Below are positions 5,264-5,884 of a stretch of DNA of 5,884 nucleotides, in pieces. The notes under the pieces are model-generated. The model made no database searches. It worked only from the letters and a program-made list of their open reading frames with translations, and was not told the DNA's origin. Position 1 is the stretch's first letter. The number at the start of each line of letters is the position of its first letter. The DNA is from an uncultured Aquimarina sp. (GTDB lineage: Bacteria; Bacteroidota; Bacteroidia; Flavobacteriales; Flavobacteriaceae): positions 1-5,884 of the forward strand of contig CALGNG010000388.1 of NCBI GenBank assembly GCA_937958735.1. The letters are read 5' to 3'. A program made the position numbers and the translations under genes.

Positions 5264-5884
5264 TTAAACAATCCGTTTAATTACCCTAAGTTTATGGGTG
5301 TGCGTGCGTAATTCTGCATTAAAAATACCTGTATGGTCTATGCGATCTATACGTACTTTTCCACTAGCGTGGATAATATAGTTATCCTCCATCATAATAC
5401 CTACATGGGTGATTTTACCTTCATTATTATCAAAAAAGGCCAAATCCCCAGGTTCACTCTCTTCAATAAAACTTAAAGCTTCCCCTTGGGTAGCCTGTAA
5501 GGAAGCATCCCGTTTTAATAAATGGCCATTTAGTAAATAAACCATTTGCGTAAAACCACTGCAATCTATACCAAACGGAGTTTTACCACCCCATTGGTAG
5601 GGAACATTTAAGTAACTTAAAGCTGTTTCTAAAAAAAAAGATTTTGGTCGTTTTACATTAGAAAATTCACCATCGAAGCCATGTTTTAATAACGCTAATG
5701 CATTTAGATTAGCACCTTGGGTAACAGGAATTAGTTGGTCGTTATCTCCAATAATAAAATCTATTAAATTAGTTACCAATTTAGGGGTAGATTTATGTAA
5801 TAGTTGGTAGTCTTCTTCCAAACAAAATACAAATTGTTTGTTATCCATCCATCCCTCATATTTATCATTGGCTAAGCGTACGCG
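5264..5884 (-). CDS. NlpC/P60 (C40) cysteine peptidase with N-terminal SH3b domain, 5' truncated by window edge
   Basis: A cell-wall hydrolase of the NlpC/P60 family, expected to cut peptide cross-links of peptidoglycan (D-Glu to diaminopimelate type bonds) in the periplasm or on recycled fragments. The catalytic triad is visible: Cys in DCSGF (codon 5561-5563), His in THVGIMM (5405-5407) and a second His in IIHASGKV (5369-5371). YQWGGKTPFGIDCSG and EPGDLAFF are classic family motifs. The - strand frame is open to the window end and reads RVRLANDKYEGW before the methionine at 5848. That stretch is the end of an SH3b domain, so the methionine is internal and the real start lies outside. The remaining SH3b-like part is followed by a middle segment and then the catalytic domain (about 70-194 counted from that methionine). 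It converges on the barrel gene across a 120-bp spacer with no clear terminator. Any signal peptide would lie outside the window. Confidence 0.93.
   Translation of the reverse strand, partial: RVRLANDKYEGWMDNKQFVFCLEEDYQLLHKSTPKLVTNLIDFIIGDNDQLIPVTQGANLNALALLKHGFDGEFSNVKRPKSFFLETALSYLNVPYQWGGKTPFGIDCSGFTQMVYLLNGHLLKRDASLQATQGEALSFIEESEPGDLAFFDNNEGKITHVGIMMEDNYIIHASGKVRIDRIDHTGIFNAELRTHTHKLRVIKRIV

Noticed and set aside
5264..5848. ATG at 5848 as the true start of the NlpC/P60 gene
   Set aside because: The - strand frame continues to the window end with RVRLANDKYEGW, which reads as part of an SH3b domain directly before MDNKQF.

Overview
The window looks like chromosomal DNA of a Flavobacteriaceae-type member of the Bacteroidota. 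The DNA is strongly AT-rich, there is little Shine-Dalgarno signal before the genes, and codon use is A/T-ending throughout. The gene families also fit: a paired Fe-S oxidoreductase/CCG-domain module, a two-ACT-domain SerB, an ECF sigma factor followed by an anti-sigma/beta-barrel protein, and an SH3b-NlpC/P60 hydrolase. I see no transposase, integrase, CRISPR array, tRNA or rRNA.

Layout. (1) Positions 1-1201 hold an Fe-S redox operon on the + strand. It consists of the C-terminal part of a 4Fe-4S dicluster protein (cut by the left window edge, with reading open from base 1) and, 26 bp later, a CCG-domain (Fe-S)-binding protein. (2) Positions 1202-1518 are noncoding, with two long back-to-back hairpins and a likely short promoter just before serB. 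(3) Positions 1519-2742 encode SerB, followed by a perfect 29-bp stem hairpin. (4) Positions 2743-3054 are an AT-rich intergenic region with a second, AT-only palindrome. (5) Positions 3055-5143 are a two-gene operon: an ECF sigma factor with a TTG start, overlapping by 8 bp the GTG start of a 518-residue protein. That protein joins a cytoplasmic anti-sigma-like head, one inner-membrane helix, a charged periplasmic linker and a C-terminal outer-membrane beta-barrel domain. (6) Positions 5144-5263 are a convergent spacer with a 10-codon open frame that resembles a broken signal-peptide start. (7) Positions 5264-5884, on the - strand, encode an NlpC/P60 cysteine peptidase cut by the right window edge. 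Its reading frame runs to the last base, so the methionine at 5848 is internal.

How the genes work together. The most interesting part is the sigma/barrel pair. The second protein appears able to touch the cytoplasm, inner membrane, periplasm and outer membrane in one chain, while holding a sigma factor made from the same message. This matches the architecture I recall for the dual membrane-spanning anti-sigma factors (Dma, with partner sigma Das, ECF21 type) reported in Bacteroides thetaiotaomicron as controllers of outer-membrane vesicle formation. The class is therefore probably not new, but this instance, its linker repeat and its unusual translation signals deserve a closer look. The Fe-S operon, serB and the NlpC/P60 gene look like ordinary housekeeping or envelope genes.
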